Notes under the pieces: generated by a model | Database searches by the model: none | What the model was told of the DNA's origin: nothing | What the model saw: only the letters and a program-made list of their open reading frames with translations | Made by a program: the position numbers and the translations under genes | NCBI RefSeq assembly: GCF_008087625.1 | Contig: NZ_CP042997.1 | Location: forward strand, 310,001 to 374,000 | Reading direction: 5' to 3' | Length of the DNA stretch: 64,000 nucleotides | Origin: Aquisphaera giovannonii | GTDB taxonomy: Bacteria; Planctomycetota; Planctomycetia; Isosphaerales; Isosphaeraceae | Shown here: in pieces, positions 9,962-18,180 of the stretch | How the letters are laid out: each line of letters opens with the position of its first letter | Numbering within the stretch: the first letter of the stretch is position 1

Positions 9962-10077
9962 CCCCGGGATGAGGCCCGGCGGGGTCGGCCCCTCCCGCCC
10001 CGGATCGCGACTCCAGGACGCCGGGGCTGCTTTTTTTCAACACTCCGTTGCCTGCTGTTTATGAAAAGTTGATCAGG

Positions 10078-10108
10078 TTGAGTGGAGGGCCTAAGGTTTA
10101 TATATGAT
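10078..10108 (+). promoter_or_regulatory. Possible sigma-70-like promoter of the exosortase unit
   Basis: An AT-rich island in a GC-rich intergenic region carries TTGAGT (10078) and TATATGAT (10101), 17 bp apart, about 40 bp before the first gene. Spacing is ideal but the boxes are imperfect. Confidence 0.35.
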
Positions 10109-10147
10109 AGTGGAAGCTTGTATTGTACGTGATGGGGGCGTTGGGCC

Positions 10148-10405
10148 ATGCTCGGACACCGGGGCGGCACGAGGCGTTGGAACACCGAGAGTTTGCGTCG
10201 CCTGGGCTTCGCGGCCGGGTTGGCCATCTGCCTCTCGGCATCCGCGGCCGCGCATGCCTCGGCGCGGGGCGGCCCCGAGGGCGGCAAGAACCAGACGCCG
10301 GAGATCGACTCGGCGTCCGCGGCGGGTGCCCTGACGGTCCTGACCGGCGGCTTCCTGATCGTGGCGGATCGGATCCGCAAGGCTCGGTCTCGCCGGGAGC
10401 CATGA
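10148..10405 (+). CDS. VPEID-CTERM-type sorting substrate, tiny exported protein
   Basis: 85-residue protein built as an exosortase substrate. It has a signal peptide (FAAGLAICLSASAAAHASA) and a very short mature stretch (RGGPEGGKNQ). Then comes a TPEID motif in the place of VPEID, a hydrophobic helix (AGALTVLTGGFLIVADRI) and a basic tail (RKARSRREP). This is the tripartite signature of PEP-CTERM-like sorting signals, here of the exosortase E class. If both ends are processed, only about 10-20 residues remain, so the product is essentially a peptide. Its stop overlaps the exosortase start by four bases (ATGA), so the two are co-translated and the pairing is clear. Function of the mature peptide unknown. 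Confidence 0.85.
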   Translation: MLGHRGGTRRWNTESLRRLGFAAGLAICLSASAAAHASARGGPEGGKNQTPEIDSASAAGALTVLTGGFLIVADRIRKARSRREP

Positions 10406-12060
10406 CCTCGCCCGCGGCGGCCGGAATCCCCGGCCGGGAGGGAGGCCGTCCGCAAGGCCGGCGTGATCTCCTGCTCGCGGCGGCGCTGCTCGCGATCCCG
10501 GTCGGCGAGGCCCTCGGCCTGACGATCGCCTTCGACTCCGGCGCCGCGACGGATCCGCTGCTCGGGGGCCTGGTGAGCCGATCGCACGCGATCCTGGAGG
10601 TCGCCATCGTCATGGCGACGGTCGGCTCCCTGCTCGGGATGCGGAGTCGCGAAGGAGGGGGCGGCCCGTTCGGCCTGCCCGCCCCCGCGAGGTGGTCATG
10701 GGCGTTCTTCGTCGCGCATCTTGTGGCGCTCTCGCTGTTCACCTGGATGACGTCCGTCGTCCTGTCCGGGGGGCCTCGCCCGGCCGCGGAGGGCCTCGCA
10801 TGGGCGGCCGGCTGGTCGCTCGCGGCCGTGGCGACGTTGCTGGGCTGGGTCGCGATCTGGGTGGAGCCGGCCCGGTGGCGGCCCCTGGCCGTGCGGGGCC
10901 CGGGCCTCTTCCTGGCGCTCGGCGCGGCCGGCCTGGCCGCCTGGGGATCGGGGCGGATCGCCGAGGGGTTGTGGGTGCCCCTGAGTCGGCTGACCCTGGA
11001 AGCCGTCCATCTCCTGCTCCGCCTCTACGCCCCGGACGCGGTCTGCGATCCCGGGCTCCGGCTCGTCGGCACATCGAGGTTCTCCGTCGAGATCGCGCCG
11101 GCCTGCTCGGGCTACGAGGGGATCGGGCTGGTCCTGGTCCTGACCGCCTGCTTCCTCTGGATCTGCAGGCGGGAACTCCGCTTCCCCCGGGCGCTCCTGC
11201 TCATCCCGGCGGGCGTGTCGCTGATCTGGCTGGCCAACGTGGGCCGGATCGCCACGCTGATCGTCATCGGCAGCCTCGGCCATGAGGGGCTGGCCCTCGG
11301 CGGATTCCACTCGGTCGCGGGCTGGCTGGCCTTCACGGCCGTCGGGCTGGGGATCGTGGTCGTCGCTCGCTCGTCGCCGTATTTCTCGAGGGACGCGGAC
11401 CTCGCCCGGCTGCCGGCGCGTGAGTCGCCGACGGAGCCCTACCTGCTGCCGATCATGGCTATCCTCGTGGTGGCGATGGCCTCGCGCGGCCTCGTCGCGG
11501 GGTTCGACGTCCTCTACCCCCTGCGGGTCGTCGCCGGCGGGGCGATGCTGCTGGCGTATCGGCCGCGAGACGCAAGGCTCCGGCCGTCGGCGTCGTGGCA
11601 GGCCTTCGCGCTCGGCGGGGCGGCGTTCGTCGCCTGGATGGCGTTGGAATCCCTCGGCCGGGGCGGGCCCCCGCCGGAGGCGCTCGCCCGCGTCACACCA
11701 CCTCCGATGTCCCCGGCCCTGCTGGCGGGCTGGCTCGCCTTCCGGGTGCTCGGCTCGGCCCTGGTCGTCCCGGTCGCCGAGGAGCTGGCCTTCCGGGGCT
11801 ACCTCACGCGCCGGCTGATCGCCCCGGATTACTGGAACATCCCCGTCGGCACCTATTCGCATTCCTCCTTCGTCATCTCCTCGGCCCTCTTCGGGATGCT
11901 CCACGATCGGTGGGCCGCCGGGGTGGCGGCGGGGATGATCTACGCCGCCGCCCTCTACCGGCGGGGCGAGCTCTCCGACGCCGTCGCGGCGCACGCGACC
12001 ACCAACGCGATGATCGCCGCCGCGGTGCTGATCACGGGGGACTGGTCGCTCTGGGCCTGA
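10402..12060 (+). CDS. xrtE: Exosortase E fused to CPBP intramembrane protease (VPEID-CTERM system)
   Basis: 552-residue polytopic membrane protein with two catalytic modules. The N-terminal exosortase module has the Cys in ACSGYEGIGLVL, the Arg in NVGRIATLIVIG and the His in GGFHSVAGWLAF, the Cys-Arg-His triad that cleaves and transfers sorting substrates. The C-terminal CPBP (Abi) module carries EELAFRGYL, FGMLHDRW and HATTNA, the Glu-Glu-Arg/His/His-Asn motifs of intramembrane metalloproteases. The fusion is diagnostic for the exosortase E class. The ATG at 10402 overlaps the substrate gene stop; an in-frame extension further upstream is antisense-like Arg-rich sequence and was rejected. 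Confidence 0.95.
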   Translation: MTSPAAAGIPGREGGRPQGRRDLLLAAALLAIPVGEALGLTIAFDSGAATDPLLGGLVSRSHAILEVAIVMATVGSLLGMRSREGGGGPFGLPAPARWSWAFFVAHLVALSLFTWMTSVVLSGGPRPAAEGLAWAAGWSLAAVATLLGWVAIWVEPARWRPLAVRGPGLFLALGAAGLAAWGSGRIAEGLWVPLSRLTLEAVHLLLRLYAPDAVCDPGLRLVGTSRFSVEIAPACSGYEGIGLVLVLTACFLWICRRELRFPRALLLIPAGVSLIWLANVGRIATLIVIGSLGHEGLALGGFHSVAGWLAFTAVGLGIVVVARSSPYFSRDADLARLPARESPTEPYLLPIMAILVVAMASRGLVAGFDVLYPLRVVAGGAMLLAYRPRDARLRPSASWQAFALGGAAFVAWMALESLGRGGPPPEALARVTPPPMSPALLAGWLAFRVLGSALVVPVAEELAFRGYLTRRLIAPDYWNIPVGTYSHSSFVISSALFGMLHDRWAAGVAAGMIYAAALYRRGELSDAVAAHATTNAMIAAAVLITGDWSLWA

Positions 12061-12292
12061 CGGGCCCTCCCGGGCGAGGGGGCCGGTCCGCCGGCCCACG
12101 TCGCGGACGCGACCGGCGCGACGCCATCCGCGAAGTGCGGCCCGCGGATGAGGGGCGCGGTGGGCGCGTCCCGCCCGCGGCTCCGTCGCAGCCCGGTCGA
12201 CGACCGGGGCGCCGATCGCCCCCCGGCCGGCCTCCCCGTGCGATCCCGGGGAACACGGCCACGAACGGGGCGTCGGGGCCGGGCCCGTCGCG

Positions 12293-13783
12293 TCACGGTC
12301 GGGGCTTCGCCCCCGTCGTCTCGCCGTCGGCGGGGGCCCCTTCCCCGTCCGCCGGACGGACGGCGCGGCCCTTGAGCTTGCGGGAGGCGTCGCCGAGCTC
12401 GTGCTGCATGGCGTCGGCCCGGGCCTTCAGGCGGGCGACGACGTCGGGGTGGGCGGGGGCGACGTTCGTGGTCTCCCCGAGGTCGTCGCGGAGGTTGTAG
12501 AGCTCGAGCCCGACGGGCAGCTTCCTGTACTTGCCGGGGACGCCGCCGCGGCCGGGGGCCTGGCCTTGCATCGTCCGGGAGTCGTGGGGGAGCAGGAGCT
12601 TCCAGTCCCCGCCGCGGACGGCCTGGAGGCTGCCGTCATACCAGATGAAGAGGGCCTCGTGCGGGCTCTTCGCGCCGGGCGCGGCCAGGAGCAGCGGCGT
12701 GATGTCCCTGCCGTCGATCGGGAGCCCCGGCAGGCCGGCTCCCGCGAGCGCGGCGAAGGTCGGCAGCAGGTCGATCGTCGCGGCGACCTCGCGGCAGGTG
12801 GAGCCCGCCGGGATGCGGCCCGGCCATCGGGCCAGGAAGGGCTCGCGGATGCCCCCCTCGAAGCTCGTCCCCTTGCCCTCGCGGAGCGGGCCCGCGGAGC
12901 CGGCGTGGTCGCCGTAGCTCAGCCACGGGCCGTTGTCCGAGGTGAAGATCACCAGCGTCCGGCCGTCGAGCTCCAGCTCCTCGAGCGTCCGGAGGATGTC
13001 CCCCACGCCGGCGTCGATCTCCTCCAGCACGTCGCCGAACGCCCCGCGCGAGGTCCGGCCGGCGAAGGCGCCGGAGCGGAAGAGCGGCACGTGCGGCATG
13101 CTGTGCGCCAGGTAGAAGAAGAACGGCCCGTCCTTGTGCTTGCGGATGAAGTCGACCGCCCGCCGCGAGTACGTGCCCGTGAGCGACTCCTGGTCCTCGG
13201 CCGTCACGTCCGGGTCGACGACGCGGTCGCCGTCGATCATCGGCAGGTCGGGGTAATTCCTGGGCGCCTCGGGGTGGTGGGGCCACATGTCGTTGGAGTA
13301 GGGCAGGCCGAGGTACTCGTCGAAGCCGTGGTGGACCGGGAGCTGGGAGGGCTTGCAGCCGAGGTGCCACTTGCCGGCCATGCCCGTGGCGTAGCCCCGA
13401 GCCTTGAGCATCTCGGCGATCGTCGTCTCGGCGTGCGACAGCCCGACCTTCGCCTTGGGCCCGAGTGCGCCCCGGATCGAGACCCGCTCGTGATAGCACC
13501 CCGTCATCAGGGCGGCCCGGGACGCGGAGCAGACCGCGCTGGAGACGTAGAAATCGGTGAAGCGGACGCCCTCGCGGGCCAGCCGGTCGATGTTCGGGGT
13601 CGCGTAGCCGGTCGCCCCGGTGCAGCCGAGGTCGCCGTACCCGAGGTCGTCGCAGAAGATGAGCACGATGTTCGGCGGCGGGTCGGCGGCCTCCGCCCGG
13701 GAGGGGGTGAGGCACGGGCACGCGAGGAGGAGGAGGGAATGGATGATCGTCACGCCCTGATGTCGCGTCGCGCCGGTCCGCAT
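12293..13783 (-). CDS. Secreted sulfatase (arylsulfatase A-like)
   Basis: Type I sulfatase that hydrolyses sulfate esters, probably on sulfated polysaccharides, outside the cytoplasm. A signal peptide (GVTIIHSLLLLACPCLTPS) is followed by the metal-binding start PPNIVLIFCDDLGYGDLGC. The formylglycine motif is CSASR (in VCSASRAALMTG), with the modifiable Cys in place, then GKWHLG and the second metal site IFTSDNGPW. At 496 residues it has the usual length. The ATG at 13783 has GAGG seven bases upstream; the frame runs on 20 residues further but without signal-peptide character. No formylglycine-generating enzyme is in the window. It is transcribed toward, and converges on, the exosortase gene. 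Confidence 0.94.
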   Translation of the reverse strand: MRTGATRHQGVTIIHSLLLLACPCLTPSRAEAADPPPNIVLIFCDDLGYGDLGCTGATGYATPNIDRLAREGVRFTDFYVSSAVCSASRAALMTGCYHERVSIRGALGPKAKVGLSHAETTIAEMLKARGYATGMAGKWHLGCKPSQLPVHHGFDEYLGLPYSNDMWPHHPEAPRNYPDLPMIDGDRVVDPDVTAEDQESLTGTYSRRAVDFIRKHKDGPFFFYLAHSMPHVPLFRSGAFAGRTSRGAFGDVLEEIDAGVGDILRTLEELELDGRTLVIFTSDNGPWLSYGDHAGSAGPLREGKGTSFEGGIREPFLARWPGRIPAGSTCREVAATIDLLPTFAALAGAGLPGLPIDGRDITPLLLAAPGAKSPHEALFIWYDGSLQAVRGGDWKLLLPHDSRTMQGQAPGRGGVPGKYRKLPVGLELYNLRDDLGETTNVAPAHPDVVARLKARADAMQHELGDASRKLKGRAVRPADGEGAPADGETTGAKPRP

Positions 13784-14361
13784 CCGTCGTCCTCTTCGCA
13801 AGACGGGCCGCCCGGCCCCATGCCGCGGCCCGGGTCGGAGCATACCCCAGGGCGCGCGCCCCCGCTACCCTCGTGCGAGCCTTCGGGATGCGCGGGGTCC
13901 GTCCCGCCGCCGGCCGCGGGCCGGCCTCGGACGCCGACGGCGCGCAGGGGGTGGGCCGAGGGCACACGGGGCCCCGCGATCGAGGCGGGCCGGATGGTGT
14001 GGACGGGCTGCGGCGAGGAAAGTCCGCCGCGGCGCAGCGCAGGCCTCACTACAGCTCCGACCGGGATTGGTCGGGGCGGGTGTGAAGGCGCCGCAATTCG
14101 TCAAATTTGGTGATTGCTATTGAATCCGACCATGCTCCGCGAGACAATGTTTTTCACGCGAAACCCGCCGCGGCCCGGAATCGTGCGGTCTTGCACCTCC
14201 GGCATCCTTCCGAGGCCCGCGGAGTTCGAGCGGCGCCGGGTTCCCGACCCGGGCCGCTCATCCTCCTCGTATAGGTTAGGTCACGCGATTTCGGGCGCTG
14301 CGCCGCGTTCGGGATAATTTTCCCGTGGCGAGGCAGGCCCCGCGTCGGGAGTACCCTATCG
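13784..14361. other. Divergent intergenic region with possible promoters
   Basis: Between the sulfatase (leftward) and the lipoprotein (rightward). An AT-rich patch at 14095-14160 contains TTGAAT, 17 bp and GACAAT. A second one near 14289-14318 has a poor -35 and GATAAT about 44 bp before the lipoprotein ATG. A GAGGAAAGTCCG stretch near 14015 resembles a conserved RNase P RNA segment, but no other RNase P features follow. No gene is seen. Confidence 0.4.
14289..14318 (+). promoter_or_regulatory. Weak promoter candidate for the lipoprotein-DUF1559 pair
   Basis: GATAAT at 14313-14318 is a five-of-six match to the -10 consensus, within AT-rich sequence ahead of the lipoprotein. The -35 region (TTTCGG at 14289) is poor. 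Confidence 0.3.
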
Positions 14362-14712
14362 ATGAGGCGAGCGTCCGCATCTGCCGTCGGATTCCCCCAC
14401 GACCGCCCGGGCCCGGGTCCGATCCCCGGCCGGGGGCCCGGGGATCGAATCCTCCCCACCCCGCCCCCCCGCTCGCGGCCCCTCGCGGCGGCGGTGGCCC
14501 TCGTCCTGGGCCTCCTGGCGGGCCCGATCGTCGGCTGCAATCACCCCGACGCGGGCTCGATCGACCTTTCGGCCGCCAAGGCCGCCGCCGCCAGTTCGGG
14601 CCAAAAAATGCTCGAGCCGGGCAGCATCAAGCGGCCGGGCCGGGCCCGCACCCAGCCGAGTGCCGAGGCCCCCAAGCTGGCCCCGACGGGCCGGACCGCG
14701 GCGAAGCACTGA
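14362..14712 (+). CDS. Small lipoprotein preceding DUF1559 gene
   Basis: 116 residues with a Pro/Arg-rich start, a hydrophobic segment ([19 protein letters not shown]) ending in a lipobox-like GPIVGC, and an Ala/Lys-rich low-complexity mature part. The position of the Cys and the short mature region fit a lipoprotein. Similar tiny lipoproteins commonly sit next to prepilin-like DUF1559 genes in planctomycetes, as here (80 bp apart, same strand). GGAG lies about nine bases before the ATG. The signal peptide is unusually far from the N-terminus (Cys near residue 59), so the true start may be downstream, but no better ATG is present. Confidence 0.7.
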   Translation: MRRASASAVGFPHDRPGPGPIPGRGPGDRILPTPPPRSRPLAAAVALVLGLLAGPIVGCNHPDAGSIDLSAAKAAAASSGQKMLEPGSIKRPGRARTQPSAEAPKLAPTGRTAAKH

Positions 14713-14792
14713 GCCGCGTCGGCCTCTCCCGTCCCGTCACCGTCGTCCGCGTCGCGAACAAGTCCGCCCGCCCATCGTCGAGGGGTCCAACC

Positions 14793-15866
14793 ATGCCCGC
14801 CCGTCCCATCCGCCGCGCCGTCCGGCGTGGCTTCACGCTGATCGAGCTGCTGGTCGTGATCGCGATCATCGCGATCCTGATCGCGTTGCTGCTCCCGGCC
14901 GTGCAGTCGGCCCGCGAGGCCGCCCGCCGAGCCCAGTGCACCAACAACCTGAAGCAGATCGCGCTGGCCGCGATCAATTACGAGTCGAGCAGCGGCTGCC
15001 TGCCGCCGGGCCACTTCTTCACCCGCTATTCCTGGGGCTACTACTACGGCTCGAACTGCTTCGTCCAGATGCTCCAGTACTTCGAGCAGCAGGCGGTCTC
15101 CAACGCGTTCAACTTCAACCTCAGCTCCTACGACAGCCCGAACCACACCGTGGCCGGCGCCGCGCTCTCGTCCCTGTGGTGCCCGAGCGACGCCGCGGCC
15201 TCCGAGCGGTTCCCCATCGACGCCGACCTGCAGAACTACTACGGCCCGCCGGCGCCGGGGTTCGCGGGTGTCATCTTCTCCAGCTACGCCAGCAACAACG
15301 GCCCGTGGGCGATGTACTACGACCTCTCGAGCCCGGACCTGGACCCGGCCGTCGCCCCCCTGGCCTACCGGGCGTGGGTGGCCGCCACGCGCGGAGTCAT
15401 CTTCCCGGGCTCTTCCATCAGGCTGGGGGGGATCACCGACGGCACGAGCAACACGCTCCTCTTCGGGGAGCACGCCCACGGGATCCTCGCCCCCGGCGAC
15501 CAGAAGACCAGCCAGCACTGGCACTCGGGCTGGTGGGGCGACACCCAGTTCGACACGATCAACACGATCAACGCCTACAAGACGCTCCGGTCGGCGATCG
15601 CCTCCGGGGCCTGGTGGATCGCCCTGCGGTCGGCCTCCAGCTTCCACCCCGGCGGGGCCAACTTCGCGCTCTGCGACGGCTCGGTCCGGTTCCTCAAGGA
15701 GACCATCGACACGTGGCCGACCGACCCGGCGACGGGCTACGACCCGGTCGGGGTCGCGTACGGGCCCAATTACGGCGAGTACTACATGGGCACGGCGAAG
15801 CCCAGGGTCTACCAGGCCCTGTCCACCCGCGACGGCGGCGAGGTGATCAGCAGCGACGCGTATTGA
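14793..15866 (+). CDS. DUF1559 domain protein with type II/IV prepilin leader
   Basis: 357-residue protein with a textbook class III signal ([20 protein letters not shown]), cut by prepilin peptidase after the Gly. Then come the characteristic [20 protein letters not shown] segment and the DUF1559 C-terminal part with [18 protein letters not shown]. This family is strongly expanded in Planctomycetes and thought to form surface pseudopilin-like structures. The ATG at 14793 was chosen because it leaves a short basic leader directly before the cleavage site; the frame is open much further upstream, but through the lipoprotein gene in another register. Confidence 0.95.
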   Translation: MPARPIRRAVRRGFTLIELLVVIAIIAILIALLLPAVQSAREAARRAQCTNNLKQIALAAINYESSSGCLPPGHFFTRYSWGYYYGSNCFVQMLQYFEQQAVSNAFNFNLSSYDSPNHTVAGAALSSLWCPSDAAASERFPIDADLQNYYGPPAPGFAGVIFSSYASNNGPWAMYYDLSSPDLDPAVAPLAYRAWVAATRGVIFPGSSIRLGGITDGTSNTLLFGEHAHGILAPGDQKTSQHWHSGWWGDTQFDTINTINAYKTLRSAIASGAWWIALRSASSFHPGGANFALCDGSVRFLKETIDTWPTDPATGYDPVGVAYGPNYGEYYMGTAKPRVYQALSTRDGGEVISSDAY

Positions 15867-15922
15867 GCGGCCCCGGGCTCGTCCGCGGCCGGGGAGCCTC
15901 CCGGCCGCGGGACCGGCCGCCC

Positions 15923-17179
15923 TCAGGTCGCCGCCCGGGGCCCGGTCAGCTCGTCGAGGATCGTCCGGCGTCCGGCCGGGTCGCGGAACGTGCCGTGGGT
16001 CTCGACGACCCGCTCGCGGTAGGCGGGGTCCTCGCGCCGGAGGAGCTCGTGCAGCCGGCGGAGGCGGTAGTGCGGGATGGCCGGGTAGAGGTGATGCGGG
16101 ATGTGCATGTCCTGGCCGTAGACGAACACGGCCCAGCGCGTGAACGGGTCGGCGTGGAAGACCCGCGAGTTCGTCAGCCGGCCCGCGTCCGCGTTGGAGT
16201 GCTGGTAGACGTCCCTCAGGAACATGAAGAACATGAAGGACGTGCCCATCGGCAGGAACCAGAGGAGGAACACGTAGGGCACGGAGGCCCCCGCCGTCGC
16301 CCACCGGAGATGGGCCAGCAGCCCCAGCGTCAGGGTGTAGTATCCCAGGCGGATCAGGCTGGCGAACCGGACCGAGTAGATCGACCGCAAGGGCGAGCGG
16401 AAGTGGATCCGTCCGGGCAGGCCGTAGATCCCGGCCGCCGCCAGGCCGATCCCGATCAGGCCGGCGGGCGCCAGCCATCGCGGCCGGTCGCTCAGCGTCA
16501 GGGCCCAGTAGGCCGCGTTGATGCCGAAGACGTAGGCGAGGCCCAGCAGCGTCCCCAGCCGGGCCCGCCCGCCGCCGGACCGGTCGTAGTAGGCGTTCTT
16601 CCCCTGGCCCAGCGTGTTCACCTCGATGTAGGCCCACTGGTAGCGGAGGAACCGCACCGGCGCGACCAGGAAGCCGAAGTAGATCACCCGCACGAACCGC
16701 GCCCGCGACATCGGGAACTCGTCGAACCGCTTGCCGTGGCCGAGGTTGAGGATGTCCGGGTCGCGACCCGGGTCGTTGGTGAACTGGTGATGCGCCATGT
16801 GGAAGACGCGGTAGAAGTGGGTGGCCGTCAGCAGGGGGAACATGCAGAAGAGGTCGGGGATCAGGTCGTTCAGGAAGCGATTCCGCATGAACGTATAATG
16901 GGCCGCCTCGTGCCCGAGGCCCGCCAGCCGGTGCTGGATGGCGCCGACCAGGACGAGGGCGATCGCGAACACGGGGACGTTCCAGGACCACGCCAGGCCC
17001 CATCGCTCGCGGGACTCCGCGAACGCGACGGCCCCGCCGATGACGGCGGCCAGCGAGAGGTACTCCATGGCGAGATAGCCGAGGTTGCTGACGTTGTCCG
17101 CTCGCCGCAGCTTCATGACCTCGCTTCGCAGGGCCGGGCTGACGCGGACGCCCCCGGACGGCTCGGGGCTGGGCTCCAT
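15923..17179 (-). CDS. Fatty acid desaturase family protein
   Basis: Membrane di-iron enzyme of 418 residues that probably inserts double bonds into acyl chains or acts on related lipids. The three histidine boxes are intact: GHEAAHYTF, HMAHHQF and HIPHHLYPAIPHY. Between them are the expected hydrophobic segments (for example YLSLAAVIGGAVAFA and VPVFAIALVLVGAI). The ATG at 17179 follows GAGG at a short spacing; a GTG directly before it is an alternative. It converges on the DUF1559 gene and stands alone. Desaturase versus hydroxylase or carotene ketolase cannot be told from sequence alone. Confidence 0.9.
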   Translation of the reverse strand: MEPSPEPSGGVRVSPALRSEVMKLRRADNVSNLGYLAMEYLSLAAVIGGAVAFAESRERWGLAWSWNVPVFAIALVLVGAIQHRLAGLGHEAAHYTFMRNRFLNDLIPDLFCMFPLLTATHFYRVFHMAHHQFTNDPGRDPDILNLGHGKRFDEFPMSRARFVRVIYFGFLVAPVRFLRYQWAYIEVNTLGQGKNAYYDRSGGGRARLGTLLGLAYVFGINAAYWALTLSDRPRWLAPAGLIGIGLAAAGIYGLPGRIHFRSPLRSIYSVRFASLIRLGYYTLTLGLLAHLRWATAGASVPYVFLLWFLPMGTSFMFFMFLRDVYQHSNADAGRLTNSRVFHADPFTRWAVFVYGQDMHIPHHLYPAIPHYRLRRLHELLRREDPAYRERVVETHGTFRDPAGRRTILDELTGPRAAT

Positions 17180-17182
17180 CAC

Positions 17183-17523
17183 ACCTCACGCCTTTCTCAT
17201 GCGGATCCGGGGCCTTGAACCTGCCTTCGAGCCCGTGCCGAGCGACGGGCGACCCGCCGCGCCCCGGTCCCGGGCCTCGCGACACGGACTCCAAGCGAAT
17301 TCTGCACCACGGATGGCGGGGTGCAAACTCGCCGCAGGCCGGAACCCCGTTTCCACCGGCCTGGCCGGGAAGGTCGGCGTAATCCGTTGGGGCGGTCGGG
17401 CTTCGAGGCCGGGGCCCCGCCCGCGCGGGGGGCGGTCCCCGGGTACGTCCCCCGTTCGCCGGGCGAATCCGTGTAAGGCTTCCCGCCCGGTCGTGTAGAA
17501 CCGTGTGGAAGGAGGACCCAGCG
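17183..17523. other. Divergent intergenic region with strong RBS for the sigma factor
   Basis: Separates the desaturase from the sigma-kinase operon. The only clear element is GGAAGGAGGA just upstream of the sigma-factor ATG (17524). No promoter boxes stand out. Confidence 0.5.
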
Positions 17524-18180
17524 ATGGACGAGCCGCCCGCCACGCGGTGCTCGCTGATCGTCAAGCTCCGCGACCCGGCCGACACGGCGGCCTGGCGGGA
17601 GTTCGTGGAGATCTACGAGCCCCTGATCCACCGGCTGGCCCGCCGCAAGGGGCTCCAGGAGGCCGACGCGCACGACCTCGGCCAGGAGGTCTTCCGGGCC
17701 GTGGCCGCGTCCGTCGGGCGGTGGGACCCGGCGCGGGGGCGGTTCCGGGCGTGGCTCTCGACGATCGCCCGCAACCTGCTGCTCAACTTCCTCACGAGGG
17801 GCCGCGCCCAGCCCCGGGGCAGCGGGACGACCAGCGTGCAGGACCTGCTGGAGGCCCAGCCCGCGGCCGACCCGTTCGCCACGGCGATCTTCGAGGACGA
17901 GCACCGCCGCCGCCTCTTCCGCTGGGCGGCCGAGGACATCCGCGGCGAGTTCACCCCGGCCACCTGGCAGGCCTTCTGGGGGACCGCCGTGGAGGGCCGA
18001 AAGCCGGCCGAGGTCGCCGACTCGCTCCGCCTCTCGGTCGGCTCCGTCTACGTCGCCCGCAGCCGGGTCCTGGCCCGCCTCCGCCGCCGGATCGAGCGCC
18101 TCGAGCTCGAGCCCGGCCGCGAGGCGGCGATCTCGAACGCGAAGGAGGCCCACCATGAAGGCCCGATGGGATCCCTGTGA
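17524..18180 (+). CDS. ECF-type RNA polymerase sigma factor, planctomycete class
   Basis: 218-residue sigma factor. Region 2 is clear (YEPLIHRLARRKGLQEADAH, then DLGQEVFRAVAAS and FRAWLSTIARNLLLNFL), followed by region 4 with its helix-turn-helix (KPAEVADSLRLSVGSVYVAR). The ATG at 17524 has a perfect GGAGG about ten bases upstream. The last 26 bases overlap the start of the kinase gene, so the two are translationally coupled. Sigma factors coupled to Ser/Thr kinases are frequent in planctomycetes, and the kinase or its zinc finger probably controls sigma activity. Target promoters unknown. Confidence 0.93.
   Translation: MDEPPATRCSLIVKLRDPADTAAWREFVEIYEPLIHRLARRKGLQEADAHDLGQEVFRAVAASVGRWDPARGRFRAWLSTIARNLLLNFLTRGRAQPRGSGTTSVQDLLEAQPAADPFATAIFEDEHRRRLFRWAAEDIRGEFTPATWQAFWGTAVEGRKPAEVADSLRLSVGSVYVARSRVLARLRRRIERLELEPGREAAISNAKEAHHEGPMGSL

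Noticed and set aside
10021-10040. Run of T (CTTTTTTTC) downstream of the FG-GAP gene as an intrinsic terminator
   Set aside because: The preceding sequence does not form a clear GC-rich hairpin next to it; listed only as a possibility.
13990-14110. A 12-base match (GAGGAAAGTCCG) to a conserved part of bacterial RNase P RNA
   Set aside because: No ACAGAA or other RNase P conserved segments follow within 400 bases and no fitting stems are seen, so it is most likely chance.
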